Shown: one piece after another, positions 44,898-55,413 of the stretch | How positions within the stretch are numbered: position 1 is the stretch's first letter | Layout of the letters: every line of letters starts with the position of its first letter | Assembly (NCBI RefSeq): GCF_002906655.1 | Contig: NZ_CP025795.1 | Coordinates: 1,984,001 to 2,048,000, forward strand | DNA length: 64,000 nucleotides | Source of the DNA: Vibrio hyugaensis | Lineage (GTDB): Bacteria; Pseudomonadota; Gammaproteobacteria; Enterobacterales; Vibrionaceae | Direction: 5' to 3' | The notes under the pieces: generated by a model | Told to the model about the DNA's origin: nothing | Databases searched by the model: none | What the model saw: the letters and a program-made list of their open reading frames with translations, nothing else | Program-made: the position numbers and the translations under genes

Positions 44898-45258
44898 GAA
44901 GAGAAGAAGGTTGCACGCCTAGATCGCAAAAGGTTAATGAAATGTGACCAACACGAAACAAATGCCTAATTCGCTAATAAGCAATATTTTGCCGACGTGA
45001 TTTTAGGTTGAACTGCAACTAATGAGCGTCTTAACAATAAGAAGAAAAAGCGCATCATTCTAAACTGCTCACTTTATCAGCGGGGGTTTATAGCCTAAAC
45101 GACTACAAATAGCACAAAAATACAGCAAAACAAGCCATGTTACAGAAATGAAAAGTCATTTATTCTAATTTTGAATTAAAAAAGCAGTTCGATCCACCAG
45201 TTCAGAAACAAACATTGACCGTATCAACTTATTTTCTACTTCGGGGTTGTGCCAATAG

Positions 45259-45317
45259 CCCTATGTTCGTTAGGGTAACAACACGCCAAGGCAAACGTAT
45301 TCCTTGGTATTTTTTCG
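45259..45317 (+). other. Two hairpins and a T-run before the brnQ leader (possible small-RNA end or early terminator)
   Basis: CCCTA..TAGGG (45259-45275) is followed by CCAAGG..CCTTGG (45286-45307) and TATTTTTTCG. The second looks like an intrinsic terminator upstream of the leader peptide, which could end a short RNA transcribed from the preceding gap. Confidence 0.4.
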
Positions 45318-45333
45318 TCATTAAGGATCACCC

Positions 45334-45429
45334 ATGTCAGCAACTGCGCAATTACAATTCGCTTTAAAACGCCCATCTGGCGTTGCTGCTGCGATCCTCC
45401 TGCTCTCTCTGAAACTGATTCAGAGCTGA
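45334..45429 (+). CDS. Branched-chain amino acid leader peptide of brnQ (31 aa)
   Basis: Encodes MSATAQLQFALKRPSG, then VAAAILLLSLKLIQS. AAGGA precedes the ATG. Ten of the 31 residues are Leu, Ile or Val, clustered near the end, as in ilv/leu attenuation leaders. The stop codon overlaps the first arm of alternative hairpins (45424-45472), and brnQ starts 108 bp later. It should sense charged Leu/Ile/Val tRNA. Too short for normal ORF calling. Confidence 0.8.
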   Translation: MSATAQLQFALKRPSGVAAAILLLSLKLIQS

Positions 45430-45472
45430 CAGGCTATATCTAAACTTTCTGTCAGCTTGAGAAGAAGCTGAC
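45424..45472 (+). promoter_or_regulatory. Mutually exclusive hairpins in the brnQ leader
   Basis: Segment AGCTGACAG (45424-45432) pairs exactly with CTGTCAGCT (45449-45457). The same stretch, as GTCAGCTT (45451-45458), can pair exactly with AAGCTGAC (45465-45472). Ribosome position on the leader peptide would select between them. A classic U-run terminator is not visible, so the output may be on translation or through Rho. Confidence 0.65.
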
Positions 45473-45537
45473 GGGAACACCACATACTCCTCCCATTCCT
45501 TTCAGTTTCATCCAAGCGAAACATAAGAGGAATAACA

Positions 45538-46848
45538 ATGTTAAGCGCACGCAATATCGCCGCTTTGGGCTTCATGACTTTCGCCATGTACTTAGGCGCG
45601 GGTAACCTGATCTTCCCTCCATTTTTGGGTTACCAAGCAGGTGAAAACTTTCTGAGCGGGATGTCTGGCTTCCTCTTGACGGGTGTAGGTCTGCCTGCGA
45701 TGGCACTGGTGATGGTGGCTATCGTAAACGGTTCAGACAAATTAACCGCTGCCCTACCTAAACCTTTGGCGACCAGTTTTTGGGTAATGGTATTTATCGT
45801 GATCGGTCCTGCGTTCGTGATCCCACGTGCGATTACCGTGGCTTACCAATTCAGCTTTGCGCCAATGTTTGGTGATGCCGCTTTGGTGCCTTTCACTATT
45901 GCCTTCTGTGCTATCACCATTCTATTTGCCCTATATCCGGGTAAGTTGGTCGACAACCTAGGTAAGATCTTAACGCCTGCATTGATGGGTATCTTAATCA
46001 TCATGTCTGTGACAGCTTTGGTTTCTCCTGCTGGCGAGCTAACTGCCGCAACGGGACCATACGTATCTGGCGCATTTGCTGAAGGCTTGACCCAAGGCTA
46101 CATGACCATGGATGCACTAGGCTCTATCGGTTTTGGTTGGATTATCTTCCGCGCGATTCGCAGCATGGGTGTGGATTGTCCGAAAGCCACTGCAAAATAC
46201 ACACTAATTGCTGCTTTGATGTACGCGGTTGCCATGGCATTTGTTTACATCTCATTGGCTTACATTGGCTCGACAAGCTCATACTTGGGTTCTGAGTTCA
46301 GCAATGGTGGCGACATCTTAACGGCGTTCACCTTCAGCCACTTCGGCGCATTTGGCTCACTATTACTAGGTGCCGTGATGGTATTGGCGTGTTTGACTAC
46401 TGCTATCGGCGTAACCACAGCAGGCAGTGAGTTTTACGACAACACTTTCAACAAAGTGAACTACAAAGGCTGCGTGATCACGACCATGGTATTGGCTGGT
46501 TTGATCGCTAACGTAGGTCTGGAGCAACTATTGGCTATCACATTGCCAGCGGTTGTGGCGCTTCACCCTGTAGCGATTGCGTTGATGATCATGGCACCAG
46601 TGCGCAACAAGATGTCGCAAATCATGGTAGTAGCGACCGCACTCACTGCTCTAGCGTTTGGTTGTGTTGATGCGCTGCACATCCTAGGTTACATGCCAGA
46701 AGCAGCAAACCAATGGTTAGACAGCAACATGCCGCTGTACCACTACTTTGCAAGCTGGATTGTTCCGACGATTGCTATGGTGATTGTGGGTGTAGTATTT
46801 ACCCGCAAGGCAAGCCAACAACAAACCGAGTTGGTAAACCAAGCCTAG
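45538..46848 (+). CDS. brnQ: Branched-chain amino acid transport protein
   Basis: 436 residues, about twelve membrane helices (LIVCS family). The signatures FAMYLGAGNLIFPPFLGYQAG and VIGPAFVIPRAITVAYQFSF are given here as recognisable blocks FLGYQAGENF and GPAFVIPRAITVA. It imports Leu, Ile and Val with Na+ or H+. AAGAGGAAT precedes ATG 45538. The upstream leader peptide implies control by branched-chain amino acid supply. A terminator follows. Confidence 0.95.
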   Translation: MLSARNIAALGFMTFAMYLGAGNLIFPPFLGYQAGENFLSGMSGFLLTGVGLPAMALVMVAIVNGSDKLTAALPKPLATSFWVMVFIVIGPAFVIPRAITVAYQFSFAPMFGDAALVPFTIAFCAITILFALYPGKLVDNLGKILTPALMGILIIMSVTALVSPAGELTAATGPYVSGAFAEGLTQGYMTMDALGSIGFGWIIFRAIRSMGVDCPKATAKYTLIAALMYAVAMAFVYISLAYIGSTSSYLGSEFSNGGDILTAFTFSHFGAFGSLLLGAVMVLACLTTAIGVTTAGSEFYDNTFNKVNYKGCVITTMVLAGLIANVGLEQLLAITLPAVVALHPVAIALMIMAPVRNKMSQIMVVATALTALAFGCVDALHILGYMPEAANQWLDSNMPLYHYFASWIVPTIAMVIVGVVFTRKASQQQTELVNQA

Positions 46849-46868
46849 ATTGGCAAGTACTTCAACAT

Positions 46869-46896
46869 AAAACGGCTTCCTCAGAAGCCGTTTTTT
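46869..46896. terminator. Terminator between brnQ and dctD-like gene
   Basis: 11-bp stem AAAACGGCTTC / GAAGCCGTTTT with loop CTCA and TT-run; serves brnQ and, in reverse, the convergent regulator gene. Confidence 0.9.
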
Positions 46897-48246
46897 CTAT
46901 GTGTAATCAGATCGATTCAGACCAAACTTCTGCATCTTTTGGTTGAGGGTTCGGCGGGGTAAATCTAGCTCGACCATCACATCCGCTATTCGGCCTTGAT
47001 GTCGAACTAATGAATCATGCAGCACCTTACGTTCAAAGTTGTGTAACTGAATAGCTAACGGCACGCCAGATTGGGTTTCTTCGGTCGTGGAAGATGGCCG
47101 ACTAGAGAGTACTTCCATAACTGAAACCGTATTGTCTAATGCAAACCGCATTGCTACATTTCTCAACTCACGAACGTTACCTGGCCAAGCGTAAGCAAGA
47201 ATGGCTTTTCTATCGGCTTCACTCAGCGAACGACTCTCAGGGTTACTTTTTAAAGCAAAGTGTTCGAACAAGATCAACGCGTCTTCTTCTCGCTCACGTA
47301 GCGGTGGCAAATAGATCTGCGCTACATTGAGTCGATAATACAAATCCTGACGAAACTCATCATGATCATTGAGATCTTCTTTCGCGGCGGCGATCACTCT
47401 CAAATCAACTGAGATCTGTTGATTGCCCCCAACGCGCTCTACCGTATGTTCTTGTAATGAACGCAACACTTTCACCTGCATAGATAGCGGCATACTCTCG
47501 ATTTCATCAAAGAATAAGGTGCCTTTATCCGCGTATTCCAATTTACCAATGCGCTTTTTACCCGCTCCAGTAAATGCCCCTGCTTCGTGCCCAAACAGCT
47601 CACTTTCAAACAGGTTCTCAGGAATAGCGCCACAGTTGATTGGTACAAAATGATGGGCTCTACGTTGGCTTTCATGATGCAAACTGGTCGCCACCAGCTC
47701 TTTACCACAACCTGTTTCGCCGTAAATGATCACGTTAGTATCAATGCGTGCTAACTTGGCAACTTGTTCTCTAAGCTGTTGCATCACTCGGCTTCGCCCA
47801 ATCAGCACTTCTTCTAAGCCGCTAACGCTAGATAGATACTCTTGGCGATCTTGGGTAGAAGTTTGTGCACGATAGCTCTCGACCGCTTCGGTCACTCGTT
47901 GGGATAAGCGCTCAGGTTGGAAAGGTTTCTCGATAAAATCGAACGCACCGTTTTGTAATGCACCTACTGCCATATCGACGTCACCATGTCCGGTGATCAA
48001 GATAACCGGCGTTGGAATGTGATTGGCAATCAGGCTTTCTAGTATCGACAAGCCGTCGGTGTCCGGCAGGCGAACATCACTGACAATCGCATCAAATTCT
48101 TGGCTAAGAATGGCCGCTTTGCCCTCTTCGCCTAAACTGAATGCGGTCACATCGAACCCAGCCAGTTGCAGCCATTGGCTGGTAGCTTGACGAACAATGT
48201 CATCGTCTTCGATAAGTGCAATTTTAGGGGTATCGTCAAAAGCCAT
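46897..48246 (-). CDS. dctD: Sigma-54-dependent response regulator (DctD-like)
   Basis: 449 residues. Receiver domain 1-120 with Asp57 in IVSDVRLPDTDG. AAA+ domain about 145-380 with Walker A YGETGCGKE, the sigma-54 contact loop GAFTGAGKK and Walker B TLFFDEIESM. The C-terminal Fis-type helix-turn-helix includes GRIADVMVELDLPRRTLNQK. It is divergent from its sensor kinase. Given the sigma-54 promoter at 44779, the TAXI-TRAP operon is its likely target. Confidence 0.93.
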   Translation of the reverse strand: MAFDDTPKIALIEDDDIVRQATSQWLQLAGFDVTAFSLGEEGKAAILSQEFDAIVSDVRLPDTDGLSILESLIANHIPTPVILITGHGDVDMAVGALQNGAFDFIEKPFQPERLSQRVTEAVESYRAQTSTQDRQEYLSSVSGLEEVLIGRSRVMQQLREQVAKLARIDTNVIIYGETGCGKELVATSLHHESQRRAHHFVPINCGAIPENLFESELFGHEAGAFTGAGKKRIGKLEYADKGTLFFDEIESMPLSMQVKVLRSLQEHTVERVGGNQQISVDLRVIAAAKEDLNDHDEFRQDLYYRLNVAQIYLPPLREREEDALILFEHFALKSNPESRSLSEADRKAILAYAWPGNVRELRNVAMRFALDNTVSVMEVLSSRPSSTTEETQSGVPLAIQLHNFERKVLHDSLVRHQGRIADVMVELDLPRRTLNQKMQKFGLNRSDYT

Positions 48247-48424
48247 GAGTTACTGCCTGCTTTATGGGGTGGGAAAGAAATCACTCTTTATTAACGGTAG
48301 CAAAAACCACTGAGGAGAAAAGGAGCTAGATCTCACTTCTTGCTTACAAGTCTTTAACATCCAACCAGTTAGGCGCACTCTTTAATGACTGTCGGCGAGA
48401 ACGCATTAGCTAAATGGAGTCAGT

Positions 48425-50485
48425 ATGCAGCGCAAAAGGAATGGCAAAACATGGCTTATGGTCGCAATTGCGGCAGTGCTGATGTTGTCTTGCTATAGCG
48501 CCAGTAGAGAAATCGCCCGTCAATGGTTGAGTGTGCAAACTCAAACCGAAGCTCAACAAAAACTGCTCGACTATATCGGTGAAGTTCGTCGTGCACTTAA
48601 ACGCTTCTACCACTTACCTTACCTCGTCACCAACAATCCAGAAACCATCGCGTTTGTGAAAGGGAATCTGACTTATTACGAGCCATTGCAAACCCAACTG
48701 ACTCAACTCGATAAAGCTGCCAATACCGAAGGTTGGCTAATCCTGTCTAACTCTGGCGAAGTATTGGTCTCGAGTTTAATCGAAGAGCGCTTTAGCCTGT
48801 CTGACCGAAAAGCGATTGTGGAACAAATTCACAGTCAAGCCGGTGGTGTCTCTTTGGTGAACAAAACCAAAGGTTCAAGCCCCTTGTATTATCTGGCAGC
48901 CCCTATTTACGACGGTTTAGATATCGCGGGCATTGTAGTGGTGCAAATTAACCTAAGCTTGCTGACCGAACAGACCATTACCAGCCAAGACATCATCACG
49001 CTACAAAACCGACAACAACGCTTTTTCTTATCAAGCAGTTCTCTCTACAACGCTGATTGGTTTAACGAACCAAGCAACACCGTTCAATTAGAAACTCAAC
49101 GTTTGTACGACAACACCAATATCAACCTATGGACGCTCAATCAGCAACGCTATTTTGCGCACACCGTAAAGTTAGATGATTTGAATTGGTACGTAAGCTA
49201 CCTCACCCCTTCTCAGCCGATTCAACAAACCATCAATGTGATTGGTTGGAGCGTAGCAGCGCTGCTCTTATTGGTTGTATTACTCGTCATCATTGGCTTA
49301 CAACGCCGCCAAAAGCACATCAACCAACAAAGAATTCAAGCTCTGTTGGAAGAGTCTCAACGCCGCTTGAAACAGATGATCAATAAGACCCACGTTGGTT
49401 TGCTATTGATTGATGAACAAGGACAACTGTTCGATCTCAACCCAATGGCGAAGCGTTTGTTCTGTTTACCAGAAAGCGTCAATCGACATGCTTTTGCTTG
49501 GGAATTATTCGACGCAGGCAATCCCAATTCCACCACACTTAAGTTGCTCAAGGATTTACCTAAACATAAAGAGCTTGCAGAGATCAGTACGGTCGAAACC
49601 ATTGCCAGACGCAGTGACAGTAGCGTCTTCCCTGTCTTGTTCTCGCTGACCAGTTTCCCTTGGCATGGCGAACAGTATTTCCTTGCGACGATCATCGACA
49701 TCAGCAAGCGAAAAAAAGCCGAGCAATCGCTGCAACAAATCAACCAAGAACTGGCGCAGCGGGTAGAAGAGCGAACTCAAGCGCTAAAAGAAGCACAAAG
49801 CCAGTTGATTGAATCAAGCAAAATGGCCGCCTTGGGTCGCATGTCGAGCGCGATTACTCATGAACTTAATCAACCACTGACGGGCTTACGCACTCTTCTC
49901 ACGACAAATGAGCTATTGGCAGAACGTGGCGAAACAGAGATGATGAAAGCCAACAATGTGCTGGTGCAAAAACTGATTGATCGTATGGCGAGCATGACGA
50001 GCCAATTGAAGACGTTCGCCTACAACAAACCAGAAAGCCTACAAGCGATTTCTCTTACCTCCGCACTCGAAGAGACCTTACGCGTTTATCAATCCCAATT
50101 AGACAAGGTGGATGTGCGTGTTCGAGTTCCTCATGACTTACCTAACATCATGGGTGAAGAACAACGGCTGCTTCAGGTGCTCGGTAATCTTGTCTCGAAT
50201 GCGCTAGACGCAATGAACAACGCCACCAACCCGCAGCTCAACTTGATCGTCAACCCAACCGGTAATCAGGTCGAACTGATCGTCAGTGATAATGGCTGCG
50301 GCGTGTCGGATGAGATGCTCGAATCCATGTTCGAGCCCTTCCAAACCTCAAAGAAAATTGGTGAAGGATTGGGGCTGGGGTTAGCGATTACGGCCAACAA
50401 TATGCGTGATATGAACGGACATATTACCGTGCAAAAGAATGAACAAAATGGGCTGACTTTCACTTTATTGTTCAAATCAGCTTAA
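48425..50485 (+). CDS. dctB: Sensor histidine kinase (DctB-like)
   Basis: 686 residues. Two membrane helices (about 10-30 and 275-300) bracket a large periplasmic Cache-type sensor. A PAS domain (about 315-430) and coiled coil (RVEERTQALKEAQSQL) lead to the HisKA motif SSAITHELNQPLTGLR. The ATPase domain has NLVSNALDAM, DNGCGVSDEM and GEGLGLGLAI. GGAGT precedes ATG 48425. DctB-type kinases sense C4-dicarboxylates; the ligand here could be the substrate of the adjacent TAXI transporter (inference). Confidence 0.93.
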   Translation: MQRKRNGKTWLMVAIAAVLMLSCYSASREIARQWLSVQTQTEAQQKLLDYIGEVRRALKRFYHLPYLVTNNPETIAFVKGNLTYYEPLQTQLTQLDKAANTEGWLILSNSGEVLVSSLIEERFSLSDRKAIVEQIHSQAGGVSLVNKTKGSSPLYYLAAPIYDGLDIAGIVVVQINLSLLTEQTITSQDIITLQNRQQRFFLSSSSLYNADWFNEPSNTVQLETQRLYDNTNINLWTLNQQRYFAHTVKLDDLNWYVSYLTPSQPIQQTINVIGWSVAALLLLVVLLVIIGLQRRQKHINQQRIQALLEESQRRLKQMINKTHVGLLLIDEQGQLFDLNPMAKRLFCLPESVNRHAFAWELFDAGNPNSTTLKLLKDLPKHKELAEISTVETIARRSDSSVFPVLFSLTSFPWHGEQYFLATIIDISKRKKAEQSLQQINQELAQRVEERTQALKEAQSQLIESSKMAALGRMSSAITHELNQPLTGLRTLLTTNELLAERGETEMMKANNVLVQKLIDRMASMTSQLKTFAYNKPESLQAISLTSALEETLRVYQSQLDKVDVRVRVPHDLPNIMGEEQRLLQVLGNLVSNALDAMNNATNPQLNLIVNPTGNQVELIVSDNGCGVSDEMLESMFEPFQTSKKIGEGLGLGLAITANNMRDMNGHITVQKNEQNGLTFTLLFKSA

Positions 50486-50620
50486 GTTGATATTGATTAC
50501 AAAATCATCATTAGAACTAGGCATCCCCGCTGTTTGAGAAAAACACGATCTCGATACAAGAATCCCTCCTTGACCTACACTATTCTCAAACAAATAAAAC
50601 GAATAACTTCCGAACGATAA

Positions 50621-52024
<1,404 letters not shown>

Positions 52025-52072
52025 GTTACTTGTCTAGATGTAAAGTGCATGTTTATTTAGATAGAAAACAAC

Positions 52073-52100
52073 AAAGCCCTGCAAACGCAGGGCTTTTCTT
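52073..52100 (+). terminator. Terminator after GH1 gene
   Basis: Stem AAAGCCCTGC / GCAGGGCTTT with loop AAAC, followed by TCTT. Confidence 0.85.
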
Positions 52101-52131
52101 ATTCCCGATTTTCAGTCGTATGACCTATTGG

Positions 52132-54168
52132 TTAAACACCGATTTCACCACCGTCTTCACGGCGAATAACCACCGTCGCGGCACGTGGACGCAGTGTCAT
52201 CCCAGCAGGTGTTTCTTCTGCAGCATTGTCGCTGTATGGCCAGTTACCCGGGTGCTGGATGTTCACAAACAGCGATTTGTAATCTGGGCTGATGGTAAAG
52301 CCCGTTACTTCACAGCCGTTAGGGCCAACAAAGAAACGTTTCAATTCAGCTTGGTTTTCTGCACCGATCACTTCTTGTGTGCCGTTTTCATCCGTCAGTT
52401 TTGAAGGTACAACTGCAAGCATTTGGTCATTGGTGTAAGACGTCACTTCATCTGCACCGTTGTCCGTTTGAATCCATAGGATTCCGCGAGGGTCAAACGC
52501 TAAGCCGTCTGGGCTCGCAAACTGGTTAAGCTCGGTCAAGCTCGAACGGTTAGTGTCCGCATCACCGTTTGCTGGAGAACCAAACACAAAAATATCCCAC
52601 GTGAAGTCTGTTGCTGCTTCGCCTTCATCCCAACGGATTACGTGACCAAACTTGTTATTCAAACGTGGGTTTGCAGGGTTAGTTTCCTCTGTACGCTTAG
52701 TGTTGTTCGTTAGCGTCAGGTAAACCGAGCCTGTGAATGGGTCAACAGTACACCACTCAGGGCGGTCCATTGGTGTCGCGCCAACAAGGTCGGCTGCGCC
52801 CGCCGTATTCAGGATGATTTCTGCTAGAGAATTGAAGCTATCTGCCAAAGTACCACCAGAAACTGTCGTGCTGTCTAGCGTCAATGGTAACCAAGTACCA
52901 GAGCTGTCCTCGTTGAAGCGCGCCACATATAGCGTGCCTTCATCCATGTACTTGTCACCCATCGCCAAGCGGTTATCAGGGTTAGCATCCGCAGGATCCC
53001 ACGTTGCCGCAGATTCAAATTTGTATAGGTACTCAAAGCGAGAGTCGTGACCAGAGTAAAAGACCACTGGTTTGCCTTCTTCAAGCTTGCCGAATGTACA
53101 GCCTTCATGGCGGAAACGCCCCAGTGCAGTACGCTTCTTCGCACGTGAGTTTTGCGTGTAAGGGTCGATTTCAACAATGTAACCATGACCGTTCGCCTCG
53201 TTACGGTAATCGTCCAATGCGCTTGCGCCTGTTGGTTCTACATTGAATCGCGTGAATTCGTCCAAACGCTCTTCGGCATTACCCGCTAACGTTTCCCATA
53301 GGTAACGAGTGCTAGTGTCATCGACACCAATACGATCTTGTTCTTCAGTACGAACGCCAGCGTTAACGAAGTAACCCGGCCAATTCTCTTCACACGTTAG
53401 GTAAGTCCCCCAAGGCGTGAAACCATTACCACAGTTGTTCAGTGTACCGCGCGCTTGGCTGCCATCTTGTGAGAAGCGAGTTACGGTCAATTCTGTATTC
53501 GCGACAGGGCCAGAAAGATCCATGACTGTCGCGCCAGTGTAACGGCGGTTTAGTGGATCGGTATCCACCAACTTCCACATGTTGTCTTCAAGTTGAACGC
53601 GAACCACAGACACACCATGTGCGTTGATTTCTTTACGAACTTCATCGACGATAGTTCGCACACCGCCCACAGCTGTCGGACCGCTTGGGTGCAGAGCAGC
53701 GGTATCAATGTACTCATGGTTGATACACAACAAGCCGTCAGTGTCGCTGTCGTTTAGCGAGAAAAAGTGCATGCCGTCGTGGTGCATACCCAATGCATTC
53801 AGCTGGTCGGTACTTGTGTTGCTGCCGTCGTCTTTCCAAGCGTTACCTTGTGCGTTTAGAGGCGTCCCCCATGGCACCAATACTTGTGCTACGTAACCTT
53901 GCGGAATCGATACTGCATCCGTCAGAGAGCCCGGAATCGAATCAAAATTGAGGACTGCACTTGAAACGCCAGAACCACTCCCCGCAGAAGTGCCCGAGTC
54001 AGATGAGTTACACCCTGATAGACCAAATGCGCCAAAAGCGGTCATCGCACTGATACCTAGGCCACCTTTCAGGATACTGCGTCGAGATAGGCTCGCTTCC
54101 AGTACTTCTTCAAAAGGCTTGTTATTACTCTGGTTGTAACGCGTCGCGTCGAAGGTTTCCTTACTCAT
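52132..54168 (-). CDS. phoX: PhoX-family alkaline phosphatase, Tat-exported
   Basis: 678 residues. A twin-arginine signal (LSRRSILKGGLGISAM, about 28-45) is followed by a lipobox-like GLSGCNSS. PhoX blocks are CINHEYIDT, YLTCEENWPGYF, TFGKLEEGKPVVFYSGHD and PEWCTVDPFTGSVYLTLT. PhoX uses Ca2+ and Fe3+ to remove phosphate from organophosphates in the periplasm or at the surface. It fits phosphorus scavenging alongside the AEP genes at the window start, although they are far apart. No Pho box was identified with confidence. Confidence 0.92.
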   Translation of the reverse strand: MSKETFDATRYNQSNNKPFEEVLEASLSRRSILKGGLGISAMTAFGAFGLSGCNSSDSGTSAGSGSGVSSAVLNFDSIPGSLTDAVSIPQGYVAQVLVPWGTPLNAQGNAWKDDGSNTSTDQLNALGMHHDGMHFFSLNDSDTDGLLCINHEYIDTAALHPSGPTAVGGVRTIVDEVRKEINAHGVSVVRVQLEDNMWKLVDTDPLNRRYTGATVMDLSGPVANTELTVTRFSQDGSQARGTLNNCGNGFTPWGTYLTCEENWPGYFVNAGVRTEEQDRIGVDDTSTRYLWETLAGNAEERLDEFTRFNVEPTGASALDDYRNEANGHGYIVEIDPYTQNSRAKKRTALGRFRHEGCTFGKLEEGKPVVFYSGHDSRFEYLYKFESAATWDPADANPDNRLAMGDKYMDEGTLYVARFNEDSSGTWLPLTLDSTTVSGGTLADSFNSLAEIILNTAGAADLVGATPMDRPEWCTVDPFTGSVYLTLTNNTKRTEETNPANPRLNNKFGHVIRWDEGEAATDFTWDIFVFGSPANGDADTNRSSLTELNQFASPDGLAFDPRGILWIQTDNGADEVTSYTNDQMLAVVPSKLTDENGTQEVIGAENQAELKRFFVGPNGCEVTGFTISPDYKSLFVNIQHPGNWPYSDNAAEETPAGMTLRPRAATVVIRREDGGEIGV

Positions 54169-54378
54169 GGTGTTGCTTTCCCAGTGTTAGGTTGAATTAT
54201 AGGTTTGTGAGCGAGGGAAGTTTGGAAGAGAAAAGTGACAGAACTAGTCTATCTTTATGAACTTTGTGTTTAGAAAATGTTATAAATCCTCCCTCTATTC
54301 TATGTACTTTCGATTTTGCTTGGGCTGAGCTAGATTTGGAGGTATAAGGTTTACTCAAATCATCTACGAGAAATAATC

Positions 54379-54717
54379 ATGAAACTAGATAAAATCGATA
54401 ACAAAAATCGTCGTCTTCGCAAGAAGCTGTTCCTAGGCGAATTCGCAATCCTAGGTTTTGAGATCAGCTGTGAGACTGACATCAACGACTTTGACCGTTA
54501 CGATGCATTCGTTGATGAGTTTATCGACTACATTGATGGCCTAAACCTTTGCTTCGGTGGCGGCGGTCTAGAGCTGTTTGAAGGCTTCCTATGTTCAACA
54601 GAGCGTTACGAAAGCGCAACTGAAGAACAAAAAGCACAGGTTCTAGCTTGGCTACAAGCTCGCCCAGAAGTAAGCAGCGCAAAAGCTGGCGAACTGGTTG
54701 ACGCAAACTACCTGTAA
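54379..54717 (+). CDS. yggL: YggL family protein (DUF469)
   Basis: 112 residues. The family start NRRLRKKLFLGEFAILGFEI and the Gly-rich CFGGGGLELFEGF are clear. YggL binds the 50S ribosomal subunit; its detailed role is uncertain. A terminator follows at 54763. Confidence 0.9.
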   Translation: MKLDKIDNKNRRLRKKLFLGEFAILGFEISCETDINDFDRYDAFVDEFIDYIDGLNLCFGGGGLELFEGFLCSTERYESATEEQKAQVLAWLQARPEVSSAKAGELVDANYL

Positions 54718-54762
54718 TTACGGAATCACTCTGTAACAAACAGAGTTGAGCAAGTAATGAGA

Positions 54763-54788
54763 AAGCTGGTCTTCGGACTGGCTTTTTT
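54763..54788 (+). terminator. Terminator after yggL
   Basis: Stem AAGCTGGTC / GACTGGCTT (two G-T pairs) with a TTCG loop and a TTTT tail. Confidence 0.85.
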
Positions 54789-54922
54789 GCATTTAAGGCT
54801 ATGGTTTTGTGCTGAAATGATGAAGCTAGAAAGAGTGGAACGTTTGGCTGTTTTGGAAGCTTTGTTTAGGAAAGCAGGAAGCTTAGAGTCTTGGAAAGTA
54901 TGGATGTGCTAGATAATTTTAG

Positions 54923-54964
54923 AGCTGGCATTTTATGGAAGGTTATCCGTCCATTGCCAGCTCA
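54923..54964. other. Long hairpin downstream of the 28-residue ORF
   Basis: Outer arms GAGCTGGCA and TGCCAGCTC are exact; an inner pair ATGGA/TCCAT extends the helix. On the minus strand it could form the 3' end of the transcript carrying 54985-55071, although the T-run is poor. Confidence 0.5.
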
Positions 54965-54984
54965 GTGCCATTGAGTATGGTTTA

Positions 54985-55071
54985 CTATGCTTTTTTAGCA
55001 GTCTCAGTCTTTGTGTCTTTCCAGTATTGGATTCGAACACGATGTAGCTGAGCTCTTCTCATCTTTTTCAT
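54985..55071 (-). CDS. Candidate microprotein (28 aa, basic)
   Basis: MKKMRRAQLHRVRIQYW, then KDTKTETAKKA. A strong GAGGGAG lies six to seven bases before the ATG. Eleven of 28 residues are Lys, Arg or His. The same transcript would end in the hairpin at 54923-54964. I know no homologue. The signals and length are unlike random ORFs in the 700-bp gap 54718-55413, which otherwise holds only AT-rich sequence. Confidence 0.5.
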   Translation of the reverse strand: MKKMRRAQLHRVRIQYWKDTKTETAKKA

Positions 55072-55413
55072 AGCAATCTCCCTCATCTATATAGGTAACG
55101 CTCATCTTGAGCTTATTGTCTAAGGTTGTATTCCTCTTCAATCTATCGAGGAACGAATCAATTAACCGTGACTAATTTCACAACATAATGATAAAAGTAG
55201 AAGCGTTGCAGTCATTTTTTGACCAGTAAAGCTGCTTTTATCTTGTTGATACGGTCAACTTACTCATCACTTATGACAGAAATATGGCAATCAAGTTCCC
55301 AATTTTACCTGTCATCGAATCTTAATAACGATTCTTAGATAACCTAGCAAATAATATACCAGTTGCACATAAATTCCAGTTTAGTACACAACAAAAGTAC
55401 GCACATGCTCAAA

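Noticed and set aside
52030-52404. A 124-codon + strand ORF after the GH1 gene
   Set aside because: It runs through the terminator and into the antisense of phoX.
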